The translations under genes were made by a program, and so were the position numbers. Shown in pieces: positions 43,740 to 52,000 of a DNA stretch of 56,426 nt (the stretch's first letter is position 1; each line of letters begins with the position of its first letter). The notes under the pieces are model-generated. The model did not search any database and was not told the DNA's origin. It saw only the letters and a list, made by a program, of their open reading frames with translations. This stretch comes from an uncultured Lachnospiraceae bacterium (GTDB lineage: Bacteria > Bacillota > Clostridia > Lachnospirales > Lachnospiraceae). The stretch lies in NCBI GenBank assembly GCA_902781215.1, contig CACZIO010000013.1, positions 1-56,426 on the forward strand, given 5' to 3'.

Positions 43740-45194
43740 ATGTATGATGTAATTATCATCGGCGCAGGCGTGACGGGGAGCGCGGTCGCGCGTGAGCTCT
43801 CCCGCTACAAACTCAGCGTCTGTGTTCTGGAGAAGGAAGAGGATGTTTGCTGCGGCACTTCTAAGGCCAACAGCGCGATCATCCACGCGGGCTTTGACGC
43901 GGCGACAGGATCCCTGATGGCCCGCTTCAATGTGCGCGGCAACGAGATGATGGACGACCTGGCCAGGGATCTGGATATCCCCTTCAAGCGCAACGGCGCT
44001 ATGGTCGTCTGCATCCACGAGTCAGAGAAGGACGGTCTCAAGGAACTGTATGACCGCGGCATCGCCAACGGCGTCAAGGGCCTGGAGATCCTGGACCGCG
44101 AGCAGGCGCTGGAGAAGGAGCCCAACCTGTCCGAGAATGTGGTCGCAGCCCTCTACGCGCCGACCAGCGGCATTATCTGTCCTTTCATGCTCAACATCGC
44201 CATGGCGGAGAACGCCAACGTCAACGGCGTCGATTTCTTCTTTAACACAGAGGTCGAGGAGCTGATCCCCGCCACCTGCAAAAAGCACGGCAATCCCATC
44301 TGGAAGATCCGCACCAACAACGGCATGTACAAGGCAAAATATGTCATCAACGCGGCCGGCGTCTACGCGGACAAGTTCCACAACATGGTCAGCGCAAAGA
44401 AGATCCACATCACGCCCAGGCGCGGCGACTACTGCCTGCTGGACAAGACCGTCGGCAATCATGTCAGCCACACCATCTTCCCGCAGCCCACAAAGCTGGG
44501 CAAGGGCGTCCTGGTCTCCCCGACCATCCACGGCAACCTCATCGTCGGCCCGACTGCGGTTGATATCGAGGACAAGGAAGGCAACAACACGACGGCGGCC
44601 GGCATCAATGACCTGATCGCCAAGGCCGGCGACCATGTCCGCAACCTTCCCATCCGCCAGGTCATCACCTCCTTCGCGGGCCTGCGCGCCCATGAGGACC
44701 ACCACGAGTTCATCATCGGCGAGGTCGAGGACGCGCCTCACTTCATCGACTGCGCGGGCATCGAATCCCCCGGCCTGACATCCTCCCCTGCGATCGGCGA
44801 GTACGTCGGCCAGATGATGAAGGAAAAAATGGGCCTTGAGGAGAAGGAGGACTGGGTCGGCACCCGCAAGGGCATCCTCAACCCCGCGGACCTCTCCCTG
44901 GAAGAGCGCAATGAACTGATCAAAAAAGAGCCCGCCTACGGCCGGATCATCTGCCGCTGCGAGTCCGTCACGGAGGGCGAGATCATCGACGCCATCCACA
45001 GGCCTCTCGGCGCCCGCTCCCTCGACGGCGTTAAGCGCAGAACACGCGCCGGTATGGGCCGCTGCCAGGCAGGCTTCTGCTCACCCCGTACCATGGAGAT
45101 CATCAACCGTGAGCTCGGGATCCCGATGGAGAAGATCACCAAATCCGGCGGCGATTCGAAACTGGTGCTGGAGAGGACGAAAGGGAACAATTAA
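43740..45194 (+). CDS. FAD-dependent glycerol-3-phosphate dehydrogenase-like protein (GlpA type)
   Basis: This 484-residue flavoprotein starts with GACGAGGAGG upstream and MYDVIIIGAGVTGSAVAREL, a Rossmann FAD site (G-x-G-x-x-G). The DAO-fold substrate region has CCGTSKANSAIIHAGFDAAT (about 37-56), LNIAMAENANVNGVDFFFNT, and VINAAGVYADKFHNM. The C-terminus is a BFD-like [2Fe-2S]-binding domain: GRIICRCESVTEGEIIDAIH (about 401-420) followed by GMGRCQAGFCSPR (about 438-450), giving four Cys. The layout matches the clostridial GlpA/GlpO-like protein encoded with the next two genes. It probably oxidises glycerol-3-phosphate to dihydroxyacetone phosphate, passing electrons to the partner flavoprotein. 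Confidence 0.88.
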   Translation: MYDVIIIGAGVTGSAVARELSRYKLSVCVLEKEEDVCCGTSKANSAIIHAGFDAATGSLMARFNVRGNEMMDDLARDLDIPFKRNGAMVVCIHESEKDGLKELYDRGIANGVKGLEILDREQALEKEPNLSENVVAALYAPTSGIICPFMLNIAMAENANVNGVDFFFNTEVEELIPATCKKHGNPIWKIRTNNGMYKAKYVINAAGVYADKFHNMVSAKKIHITPRRGDYCLLDKTVGNHVSHTIFPQPTKLGKGVLVSPTIHGNLIVGPTAVDIEDKEGNNTTAAGINDLIAKAGDHVRNLPIRQVITSFAGLRAHEDHHEFIIGEVEDAPHFIDCAGIESPGLTSSPAIGEYVGQMMKEKMGLEEKEDWVGTRKGILNPADLSLEERNELIKKEPAYGRIICRCESVTEGEIIDAIHRPLGARSLDGVKRRTRAGMGRCQAGFCSPRTMEIINRELGIPMEKITKSGGDSKLVLERTKGNN

Positions 45195-45283
45195 CAAATC
45201 CGCGTTGATGCAGCAAATCCGCGCTGATGCGCCGGGTTTGTTAATACGAGGCGTCCCGCCTCGAGATCCCGGTAAGGAAAGGA

Positions 45284-46561
45284 ATGGCAAACATGACTTC
45301 ATATGATATTGTTATCGTCGGCGGAGGTCCCGCCGGCCTGGCTGCTGCCGTCGCCGCGAAAAAGGCCGGCACGGACAGCATCCTCATCATCGAGCGCGAC
45401 AAGGAGCTCGGCGGCATCCTGAACCAGTGCATCCACAATGGTTTCGGACTGCACACCTTCAAGGAGGAGCTGACCGGCCCCGAGTACGCCTACAGATTTA
45501 TCGAGCAGGTCTATGACCTGGGCATTGAATATAAACTCGACACCATGGTCATGGACATCTCCCACGAGAAGGTCGTCACCGCGATGAACCGGACCGAGGG
45601 AATGTTCCAGATCCAGGCAGGTGCCGTCATCCTGGCCATGGGCTGCCGCGAGCGCCCCAGAGGGGCCCTTAACATCCCCGGCTACCGCCCGGCGGGCATC
45701 TACAGCGCCGGCACCGCCCAGCGCCTGGTCAACATGGAGGGCTACATGCCCGGACGCGAGGTCGTCATCCTGGGTTCCGGTGATATCGGCCTGATCATGG
45801 CCCGCCGCATGACCTTTGAGGGCGCCATCGTCAAGGTCGTCGCCGAGCTCATGCCCTTCTCCGGCGGCTTGAAGAGAAATATCGTCCAGTGTCTGGACGA
45901 CTACGGCATCCCGCTCAAGCTCTCCCACACCGTCGTGGACATCGAGGGCAAGGAGCGCGTCACGGCCGTCACCATCGCCGAGGTCGGCCCCGACATGAAG
46001 CCCATCCCCGGCACCGAGGAGCGCTACACCTGCGACACCCTCCTGCTCTCCACCGGCCTGATCCCGGAGAATGAACTCTCCCGCGGCGCCGGCGTCGAGA
46101 TGAACCCCGTCACCAGCGGCCCTGCCGTCAACGAGATCCTCGAGACCAGCATTCCCGGCGTCTTTGCCTGCGGCAATGTCCTCCACGTCCACGACCTGGT
46201 CGACTATGTCTCCGAGGAAGCGACCCGCGCCGGTGAGAACGCGGCCAAATACGTCCAGAATGGCTGCAAAGACGAAAAGGAAGGCGCCGACATCAAGCTC
46301 GTCGCCACCGAGGGCGCCCGCTACACCGTGCCCGGCACCATCAATGTCGCCCGCATGGATGACCTCCTGACTGTCCGCTTCCGCGTCGGTGCCGTCTTCA
46401 AGGACAGCTATGTCAGCGTCTATTTCGACGACGAGCGCGTCCAGCACCTCAAGAAGAGGATCATGGCTCCCGGCGAGATGGAGCAGGTCATCCTCCAGAA
46501 GAAGAAACTCCAGGAGTACCCTGACCTCAAGACCATCACCATCAAGATTGAAGCGGAATAA
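45284..46561 (+). CDS. FAD/NAD-dependent oxidoreductase, partner of the GlpA-like protein
   Basis: This 425-residue protein starts after AAGGAAAGG; a second Met three codons on is possible. It has an FAD site YDIVIVGGGPAGLAAAVAAK (about 7-26), GGILNQCIHNGFGLHTFKEE (about 45-64), a second nucleotide site REVVILGSGDIGLIMARRMT (about 164-183) for NAD, and the C-terminal FAD-ribityl motif VFACGNVLHVHDLVDYVSEE (about 295-314). A Cys sits near the isoalloxazine region (NQCIHNG), but no thioredoxin-type CxxC is present. It is a pyridine nucleotide-disulfide-reductase-fold flavoprotein that likely couples the dehydrogenase upstream to NAD. It is followed 46 bases later by DUF1667. Confidence 0.87.
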   Translation: MANMTSYDIVIVGGGPAGLAAAVAAKKAGTDSILIIERDKELGGILNQCIHNGFGLHTFKEELTGPEYAYRFIEQVYDLGIEYKLDTMVMDISHEKVVTAMNRTEGMFQIQAGAVILAMGCRERPRGALNIPGYRPAGIYSAGTAQRLVNMEGYMPGREVVILGSGDIGLIMARRMTFEGAIVKVVAELMPFSGGLKRNIVQCLDDYGIPLKLSHTVVDIEGKERVTAVTIAEVGPDMKPIPGTEERYTCDTLLLSTGLIPENELSRGAGVEMNPVTSGPAVNEILETSIPGVFACGNVLHVHDLVDYVSEEATRAGENAAKYVQNGCKDEKEGADIKLVATEGARYTVPGTINVARMDDLLTVRFRVGAVFKDSYVSVYFDDERVQHLKKRIMAPGEMEQVILQKKKLQEYPDLKTITIKIEAE

Positions 46562-46607
46562 GTCGTCCCAAGTGGTTCAGGTATAAGCGCAACAGGAGAT
46601 AGATATT

Positions 46608-46973
46608 ATGGAAAAAAGAAATCTGACGTGCATCGGCTGCCCCATGGGCTGCCAGATCACAGTGGAATTTGAGGGCGAGGAGATCCACAGCGTCACGGGC
46701 AATACCTGCGCGATCGGAGACAAGTACGCCCGTCAGGAGGTCACGCACCCTGAGCGCACCGTGACCTCGACCGTCATCGTCACCGGTGGTGAGAAGGAGC
46801 GCTGCAGTGTCAAGACCAAGGGCAACATCCCCAAGGAAAAGATCTTTGCCTGCATGGATGCCATCAATCATGTGAAGGTCGCAGCCCCGGTCCATATCGG
46901 CGACGTCGTGATCGAGAATGTCTGCGGCACCGGCGTCAACGTCGTGGCCACCAGGAATGTCGATGCGGCGTAA
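46608..46973 (+). CDS. DUF1667 iron-sulfur-like protein
   Basis: This 121-residue protein has the DUF1667 start RNLTCIGCPMGCQITVEF (about 4-21), with C-x-x-C-x-x-x-C, and another Cys in GNTCAIGDKYARQE (about 31-44); four close Cys could hold an Fe-S cluster. The rest (VHIGDVVIENVCGTGVNVVA) resembles the end domain of molybdopterin-type enzymes. Family members are regularly encoded after the GlpA-like and FAD/NAD oxidoreductases, so it is probably the electron-transfer or assembly subunit of the glycerol-3-phosphate oxidising complex. AACAGGAG precedes the ATG. The terminator at 47091 closes the operon. Confidence 0.88.
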   Translation: MEKRNLTCIGCPMGCQITVEFEGEEIHSVTGNTCAIGDKYARQEVTHPERTVTSTVIVTGGEKERCSVKTKGNIPKEKIFACMDAINHVKVAAPVHIGDVVIENVCGTGVNVVATRNVDAA

Positions 46974-47090
46974 GCCGCCGGGTCTCTTACAGCGGACGGA
47001 TTCCGGAAAGAGACATGAGAGAGACATGTGAGAGACATGAAAGAGATTTGAAACAGACATCCGGATAAAGAAATACTGAAAACAGCAAAA

Positions 47091-47150
47091 AAAGGCCTGT
47101 CACGTGCATATCACCTTTGAAACGGGTGTGCAGTGACAGGCCTTCTTTTG
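47091..47150. terminator. Bidirectional intrinsic terminator
   Basis: AAAGGCCTGTCAC (47091-47103) pairs with GTGACAGGCCTT (47133-47144), flanked by a T-tract on the right and an A-tract on the left. It serves both the glycerol genes and the minus-strand gene ending at 47169. Confidence 0.85.
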
Positions 47151-47168
47151 TATCATTGGTCAGGGACA

Positions 47169-47885
47169 TCATTCAACAGTGACCAGGAGGTCTTTGGAAG
47201 TGGTCTCTCCACTCAACGGACTTGTGATCTGGTAGACGATCAGATAGTCCCCGGGGATATATGTGTTGACATTCCCGGTCAAATGAATATAATGGCTCAG
47301 ATCCGAACCGTCCCGGTCGCGCATGGTCTCGATGTAGTCATAGAAATTGAAAAAGTCTCCGACGTGCAGCGTCACGTGATCGTCCGTGAGGACCAGAACA
47401 GGGGCCGTGGCAGATGTCCGCTCGTTGTCAGAAGAATATTCCGATGTCATGCCCGTCCCGGCAGTATCGGCGGATTCCGATTCATCTCCGACATTGAATC
47501 GGCCGGTGCCGGCATAGGCGCTGTCCCTGTCATCGCCGCCGTTGAAATTCTCCCCGTCATTCATGTCTTCTCTGTCTACCCTGTCATCGCTGAAGGGGAG
47601 GGTGCGGTCTGATGACGCACGGGAGCTGCCTTCGTCTGATCTGCTGCCCTGATGTTCATCATCGTCGTCATAAGGATCCAGATGCTCGTTTCCGGGTTCC
47701 ACATTCACCGTGACCAGTGTGGAATCGCTCGAGGCAGCTTCATTTCCTCCGGATCCGGCTGCGAACAGGCGGTCCGGCCCGAATACGAGGATGGCCAGCA
47801 CGACGGCATTGAGGGCGATGAAGACTGCGATGCAGATCTTCAATACGGGTTTGTTTTCAAGATTGGATGAAAAAAAGATATTCAT
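47169..47885 (-). CDS. Membrane-anchored protein with Ig-like C-terminal domain
   Basis: This 238-residue protein begins MNIFFSSNLENKPVLKICIA and has one N-terminal hydrophobic segment (about 14-35, CIAVFIALNAVVLAILVFG), probably an uncleaved anchor. A low-complexity Asp/Ser-rich stretch (about 50-155) follows, then an Ig-like domain of the DUF5011/Big_3 type (VLTDDHVTLHVGDFFNFYDY ... PGDYLIVYQITSPLSG, about 160-238). A TTG six codons earlier is an alternative start with AAGGA in front. The topology places the domain outside. Function unknown; the convergent terminator at 47091 ends it. Confidence 0.7.
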   Translation of the reverse strand: MNIFFSSNLENKPVLKICIAVFIALNAVVLAILVFGPDRLFAAGSGGNEAASSDSTLVTVNVEPGNEHLDPYDDDDEHQGSRSDEGSSRASSDRTLPFSDDRVDREDMNDGENFNGGDDRDSAYAGTGRFNVGDESESADTAGTGMTSEYSSDNERTSATAPVLVLTDDHVTLHVGDFFNFYDYIETMRDRDGSDLSHYIHLTGNVNTYIPGDYLIVYQITSPLSGETTSKDLLVTVE

Positions 47886-47937
47886 GGTTCGTTTTCCGCT
47901 CAAATGATTCCTTAAGTTATCTGTTTTACGGAGGGCT

Positions 47938-47966
47938 TTGACCCTGTTGACAAAATATTATACAAT
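47938..47966 (+). promoter_or_regulatory. Promoter of the dinB pseudogene
   Basis: TTGACC (47938-47943), 17 bases, TACAAT (47961-47966). Any real start codon must lie after about 47973; a GTG at 48085 (GTGGGAGAGAAG) is in frame with the DinB N-terminus. Confidence 0.55.
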
Positions 47967-49058
47967 GATGAGAACATTGAATCAAGCAGACAGCGGAAAA
48001 CGAAAAGCGAAATCCGGACGTCAGAGAGCCGGAAAGACAGGGAGTCCGAAAAGTCCGGAAATCAGAAAAGCAGGAAATCAGGACGTGGGAGAGAAGGCAA
48101 AGGCAGACAGCAGGATTATTTTTCATATCGATGTCAATTCCGCCTTTCTGTCCTGGTCTGCGGTCAGGCGTCTGCGGCAGAGATCCGTGAAAAAATACGG
48201 ACACAACTGGGATTCACTGTCAACGTTGGGATCTCCTCCAACCGCCTGCTCGCCAAGATGGCAAGCGATTTTGAGAAGCCCGATAAGACCCACACCCTGT
48301 TTCCGGAGGAGGTGCCTGCCAAGCTCTGGCCCCTCCCGATCGGCGATCTGTACGGCTGCGGCAAAAGGACCGCGGAGCGCCTGCGGTCGCTGGGCATTCA
48401 GACGATCGGGGACGCCGCGCACACGCCTGCCGGTGTCCTCATGGATCACCTGGGAGACAAGGCGGGAAAATACATTTATCAATCCTCGCGCGGGATCAGC
48501 CGTTCGGCGGTGATCTCTGTCCGCGAGGACGCCAAGAGCTATTCCAATGAGTACACGACCTCCAGCGATATTACCGAGGGAACCTATGAGGCGGAGTACC
48601 TGCCCCTCCTGCAGCACCTGTGTGACAAGGTGGCGGGCCGCCTGCAGCGCGACGGGGTCTACGGAAAAACGGTTTTCGTGACGGTCAAGACGGATGATTT
48701 CCGCCGCCGCTCGGCCCAGCGCAGGATCAATGATCCGTCCAACGACGCCGGGATCCTTTTTCAGGCGGCAGCCGCTCTCTCTGACAAGCTCCTGCTGGGG
48801 GAAAAGGGACTCTTCGCGGAAGGCGCGGGCATCCGGCTCGTGGGCGCAGGCGTCTCAGACCTGGACGACGGCAGCTTCCGGCAGGTGAGCCTTTTTGACT
48901 GGATGGCCGAAACCTCCGCAACTGATCAGGGCGGGGAAACTCCGGAGGCAGAGGCCCCGGTCCTGGATCAGGACGGGGAGAGCCCGGCGGCCGAAGCCTT
49001 AGCTTTGAAAAGGAACACAGAAAAAACAGAAGGACCGACAACAGCTGATTTGTATTGA
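47965..49058 (+). pseudogene. dinB: DNA polymerase IV gene with internal deletion
   Basis: The beginning reads RIIFHIDVNSAFLSWSAV (from 48112), the conserved N-terminus of Y-family polymerases (D of the first metal site). The next conserved block, AAEIREKIRTQLGFTVNVGI then SSNRLLAKMASDFEKPDKTH, follows directly from about 48174 in another frame. Roughly 90 codons are missing between, including the palm with the S-I-D-E catalytic motif. From there the thumb and little-finger domains are intact (GCGKRTAERLRSLGIQTIGD; VYGKTVFVTVKTDDF; ending in FRQVSLFDW), plus an acidic tail. The frame from 48258 could still be translated but cannot be a polymerase. A single deletion that also shifts the frame explains everything seen. 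Confidence 0.85.
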
Positions 49059-49068
49059 AGAGGCAAGC

Positions 49069-50352
49069 ATGAAAAAAGGAATGAAAAAAACGGCCATGAA
49101 GAAAATGATCAGTCCCTGGCAGAAGAGAAGAGTGAGCAGGGGTTTTTCGGGTGTTCTGGCGCCTGCCTACGCGACATCCGGCCGGGGCTCTGCCCCGCGG
49201 GCAAAACGCTCGGCGCGCAGCAGGACCTTTAAGAGAGCGACCTTCAATTTCATGGATACCCGGTATCCGGGCGACAAGAAGGGACGCGGGCCGCTGCCCA
49301 CCGGGACATCGAAGAGCAGACCGGAGAGATCCGGCGGCAGTTCTTTTTACGGGAGTGAGAGGAACGGCGGCAGTTCCTTTTTGAACAGGGACAGCTTCGG
49401 CCGCCATCACCGCGGTCCGGTCAGACACAGAGACTTCCCCTGGCTGCCTGCGATCGCCATTTATGTCTGCATCCTCCTGCTGGGGGCCTTTCTCCCCGGA
49501 TTCCTGGGAGGAAGAATGAAGAGTGGCAGTAACAGCGGCACGTCGGCAGCTCCCATCGCCGGCAACGATGTCACGGATGTGAGCGCAGCGGCCGGAAACG
49601 TGGCGGCGGACGACGGGGTAATCGTGACCCGCACGCCCGGACCCGGCGCGCAGAATGTGCAGAACGCGGACGGAACCGTCTATGCCCCTCAGGCGGCAGG
49701 ACTGCAGGGTCAGAATGTTCCGCTGGCAGAGCCTGTGCAGGCCGGCGGGGTACCTGTGATCGATGTGGAATCCGTCACACTGGCCGCGGACACCTCCTGG
49801 ATGCGGCAGGGGGAGATGGTCCAGATGTATGCGGACGTCGTTCCCTCGAACGCCACCTACCCGGCGCTCACCTGGAGCTCCAGCAATGAAAACGTCGCGA
49901 GGGTTTCACAGAGCGGCGCAGTCACCTCCTACGGAGGCGGTAATGTGATCATCTCCGCGACCACTACCAACGGCCTCACTGTCGGCTATCCGATCACGGT
50001 CTCCGACAGCGAGAAGAGGATGCGCCTGCACGTGTCCCGCGTGGTCGTCGACAACGACTTCGTCGGAGATGACTGGACCTTTGAATACTCGGTGAACGGG
50101 ATTCCTGTCAGCAGAAACGAGGAGATGATCGTCGCATTGGACGACATCGTCGATGTCGTCACGACAGTCACTGAAAACGACGAAAATCCCGATACCGCGA
50201 CGGTTGAGGGAAGCTTTATCGTCGATGACGAGGGATTTGCCGACGGCTTTGAGATGGAGCAGGAGATCGAGGTCGTAGAGAACGAAGGAGAATACGCCGG
50301 AAATACGGCCCATTACATCGTGACATATTCCTTCACCAATGTCGTTGAATGA
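49069..50352 (+). CDS. Membrane protein with Big_2 Ig-like domain
   Basis: This 427-residue protein has a long basic cytoplasmic start (about 1-125, with direct repeats around GGSSFYGSERNGGSSFLNRD), one membrane segment (WLPAIAIYVCILLLGAFLPG, about 125-144), a Gly/Ala/Asn linker, and then a Big_2 domain (about 225-310): VESVTLAADTSWMRQGE and LTWSSSNENVARVSQSGAV are typical strands. A second beta-rich domain follows (LHVSRVVVDNDFVGDDWTF ... AHYIVTYSFTNVVE). The type II topology puts the Ig-like part outside. GAAGAGG precedes the ATG, 10 bases after the dinB relic. Function unknown; it could bind a surface partner. Confidence 0.75.
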   Translation: MKKGMKKTAMKKMISPWQKRRVSRGFSGVLAPAYATSGRGSAPRAKRSARSRTFKRATFNFMDTRYPGDKKGRGPLPTGTSKSRPERSGGSSFYGSERNGGSSFLNRDSFGRHHRGPVRHRDFPWLPAIAIYVCILLLGAFLPGFLGGRMKSGSNSGTSAAPIAGNDVTDVSAAAGNVAADDGVIVTRTPGPGAQNVQNADGTVYAPQAAGLQGQNVPLAEPVQAGGVPVIDVESVTLAADTSWMRQGEMVQMYADVVPSNATYPALTWSSSNENVARVSQSGAVTSYGGGNVIISATTTNGLTVGYPITVSDSEKRMRLHVSRVVVDNDFVGDDWTFEYSVNGIPVSRNEEMIVALDDIVDVVTTVTENDENPDTATVEGSFIVDDEGFADGFEMEQEIEVVENEGEYAGNTAHYIVTYSFTNVVE

Positions 50353-50472
50353 GGTATTTGAAGGTATTTGACGCGGACGGACCGGCTGCCGGGAAAACAC
50401 AGCCATTTCGCAAATGCGGAACAAAGTCACAGACCGGAAGCTGGTATGATAGAAACAGGAGAGCAGAAAAGA

Positions 50473-50925
50473 ATGGCGGAAAAAAACATCGCGATCGATC
50501 TGGATAATCCCAACATTGCCTTTTCCATGAAGATGGTGGAGACCAATCCCTTTATGCAGTGGAACGGGATCGCGGTCGAGGAGCTCGATGAGGACCACTG
50601 CGTCTGCGCCATGGAGCTGCGGCCCGAGCAGACCAACCCCAACGGCTATGCTCACGGCGGGGTTCTGTTCACTATCGCGGATGTCACCGCTTCGGCCCTC
50701 GCGAGGGCGGACGGCCGTAACTATTCCACTCTGGACTCGGATGTGCATTTTCTGCGAAATGTTAAAGAAGGCAGGATCGTCGGAGAGGCCTCCATCATCC
50801 GCCGGGGAAAGACCTCGGTCGTCGTGGAGACCGTCATCCGCGCGGAGGACGGCAAAGAACTGGTCCGTGTGACCGTGACCATGTTCTGTATCAGCCAGGG
50901 AATCCACAGTCAGACAAATCAGTGA
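50473..50925 (+). CDS. PaaI-type hotdog thioesterase
   Basis: This 150-residue protein has the hotdog-fold signature of PaaI/YbdB-like thioesterases: MELRPEQTNPNGYAHGGVLF (about 48-67), with the N-x-x-G-x-x-H-G-G loop, then TIADVTASALARA (the D/T on the central helix), LDSDVHFLRNVKEGRIVGEA and SIIRRGKTSVVVETVI. Members hydrolyse acyl- or aryl-CoA. AGGAG lies upstream of ATG 50473; an ATG nine codons earlier is less likely. The substrate is not predictable here. Confidence 0.88.
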   Translation: MAEKNIAIDLDNPNIAFSMKMVETNPFMQWNGIAVEELDEDHCVCAMELRPEQTNPNGYAHGGVLFTIADVTASALARADGRNYSTLDSDVHFLRNVKEGRIVGEASIIRRGKTSVVVETVIRAEDGKELVRVTVTMFCISQGIHSQTNQ

Positions 50926-51017
50926 ATGAGTAAGGGGCTGCCATGAGATACTCAACACCTTCCCGATACAGCTTCGCCCGGATATTCATGCGTGCGAGGG
51001 GCTGCAGGCAGGTCATG

Positions 51018-51908
51018 TCACATTCTCACCGCTTCACAGAACGCCCGGTTAAACTCCAGCCGGAGCGCCTTTGGAACCAGCTCCAGCTCGAAGCGGTCGG
51101 AAAGGAGGGGCTCCCCGTCCAGGTTTGCCCGGAAGGGCTCTTTACAGGACAGGACCAGTTTCCGGGTCCTGAACATATGCAGCGCGGGATGCCTGAGGTG
51201 TCCCGCTTTTTTCATGGAGAGAATGATCGAAGCCATTTTCGGCTTGCTGAGCATGTCGACCAGGTAGACCTCCATGATCCCGTCGCCGGGCCGGCTGTCA
51301 GGGGAAACCTTGTATCCGCCGCCGTAGTACTGGCTGTTGGCGGCGACCACGGTCGTAAATTCCTGCTCGAAGGTCCGGCCTTCGCACTCGACCCTCAGGT
51401 GTCTGCCCTCCCGGAAGGTCAGGAAATAGTAGAGAACACTGGCGTGGTAGCGGAGCGGACGCGGGATCAGGCGATTGTGGATAAAGGTGTCGTTGTTGGC
51501 GATATCCGCATCGATCCCGAAGCAGGCGTTGTTGACGCACCAGAAGTCGTTCACCCGGATCAGATCGATCTCGTGTGTTCCGTCCGGCATCTGTTCCGCA
51601 CAGCTCCGGTAGAAATCGTTTCCCGTTCCGATCGGGATGAAGGCCATTGTGTGCCCGGTGCCTGCCAGCACGTTCGCCAGCTGATGGATGGAGCCGTCCC
51701 CGCCGATCGCAGTGATGACATATTCCACATTTTCGCTGCTGCCGGATTTTCCGATCCGCTCCAGGACCTGGTCCGCCTCTGCCATTGTCTCATTGAGAAT
51801 AATCTTGTATTCCCGGCCGAACCGGGCTGACGCCTGCCGGAGCCGGTCTATGACCGCTTCGGTTTTTCCCTTGAGGGTAAAGCGGTTGACGATATAGATA
51901 TATTTCAT
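51018..51908 (-). CDS. Diacylglycerol kinase-family lipid kinase
   Basis: This 296-residue protein starts MKYIYIVNRFTLKGKTEAVI and carries the catalytic-domain motifs of the DAGK/LCB5 family: VITAIGGDGSIHQLANVLAG (about 56-75, ATP site G-G-D-G-S) and AFIPIGTGNDFYRSC (about 80-94). The C-terminal half shows the lid (CFGIDADIANN; VVAANSQYYGGGYKVSPDSR; DGIMEVYLVDMLSKPK). It phosphorylates diacylglycerol or a related lipid in the membrane, recycling lipid headgroup-donor products such as those of lipoteichoic acid synthesis (family knowledge). It is separated by 92 bases from the methyltransferase upstream on the same strand, so the two may be co-transcribed. Confidence 0.9.
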   Translation of the reverse strand: MKYIYIVNRFTLKGKTEAVIDRLRQASARFGREYKIILNETMAEADQVLERIGKSGSSENVEYVITAIGGDGSIHQLANVLAGTGHTMAFIPIGTGNDFYRSCAEQMPDGTHEIDLIRVNDFWCVNNACFGIDADIANNDTFIHNRLIPRPLRYHASVLYYFLTFREGRHLRVECEGRTFEQEFTTVVAANSQYYGGGYKVSPDSRPGDGIMEVYLVDMLSKPKMASIILSMKKAGHLRHPALHMFRTRKLVLSCKEPFRANLDGEPLLSDRFELELVPKALRLEFNRAFCEAVRM

Positions 51909-52000
51909 GTCTTTTCTTCCCTGTGACTGCCGGGTATGTCTTTCCTCTGATTTGAAAGAACTTCGGGACAAGTCATTTACGCGTCTGCAAGCTGCAGATT

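Noticed and set aside
48258-49058. The 3' dinB frame as an intact small gene
   Set aside because: It starts inside a conserved DinB segment, and the preceding conserved residues continue upstream in the same frame until the deletion point.
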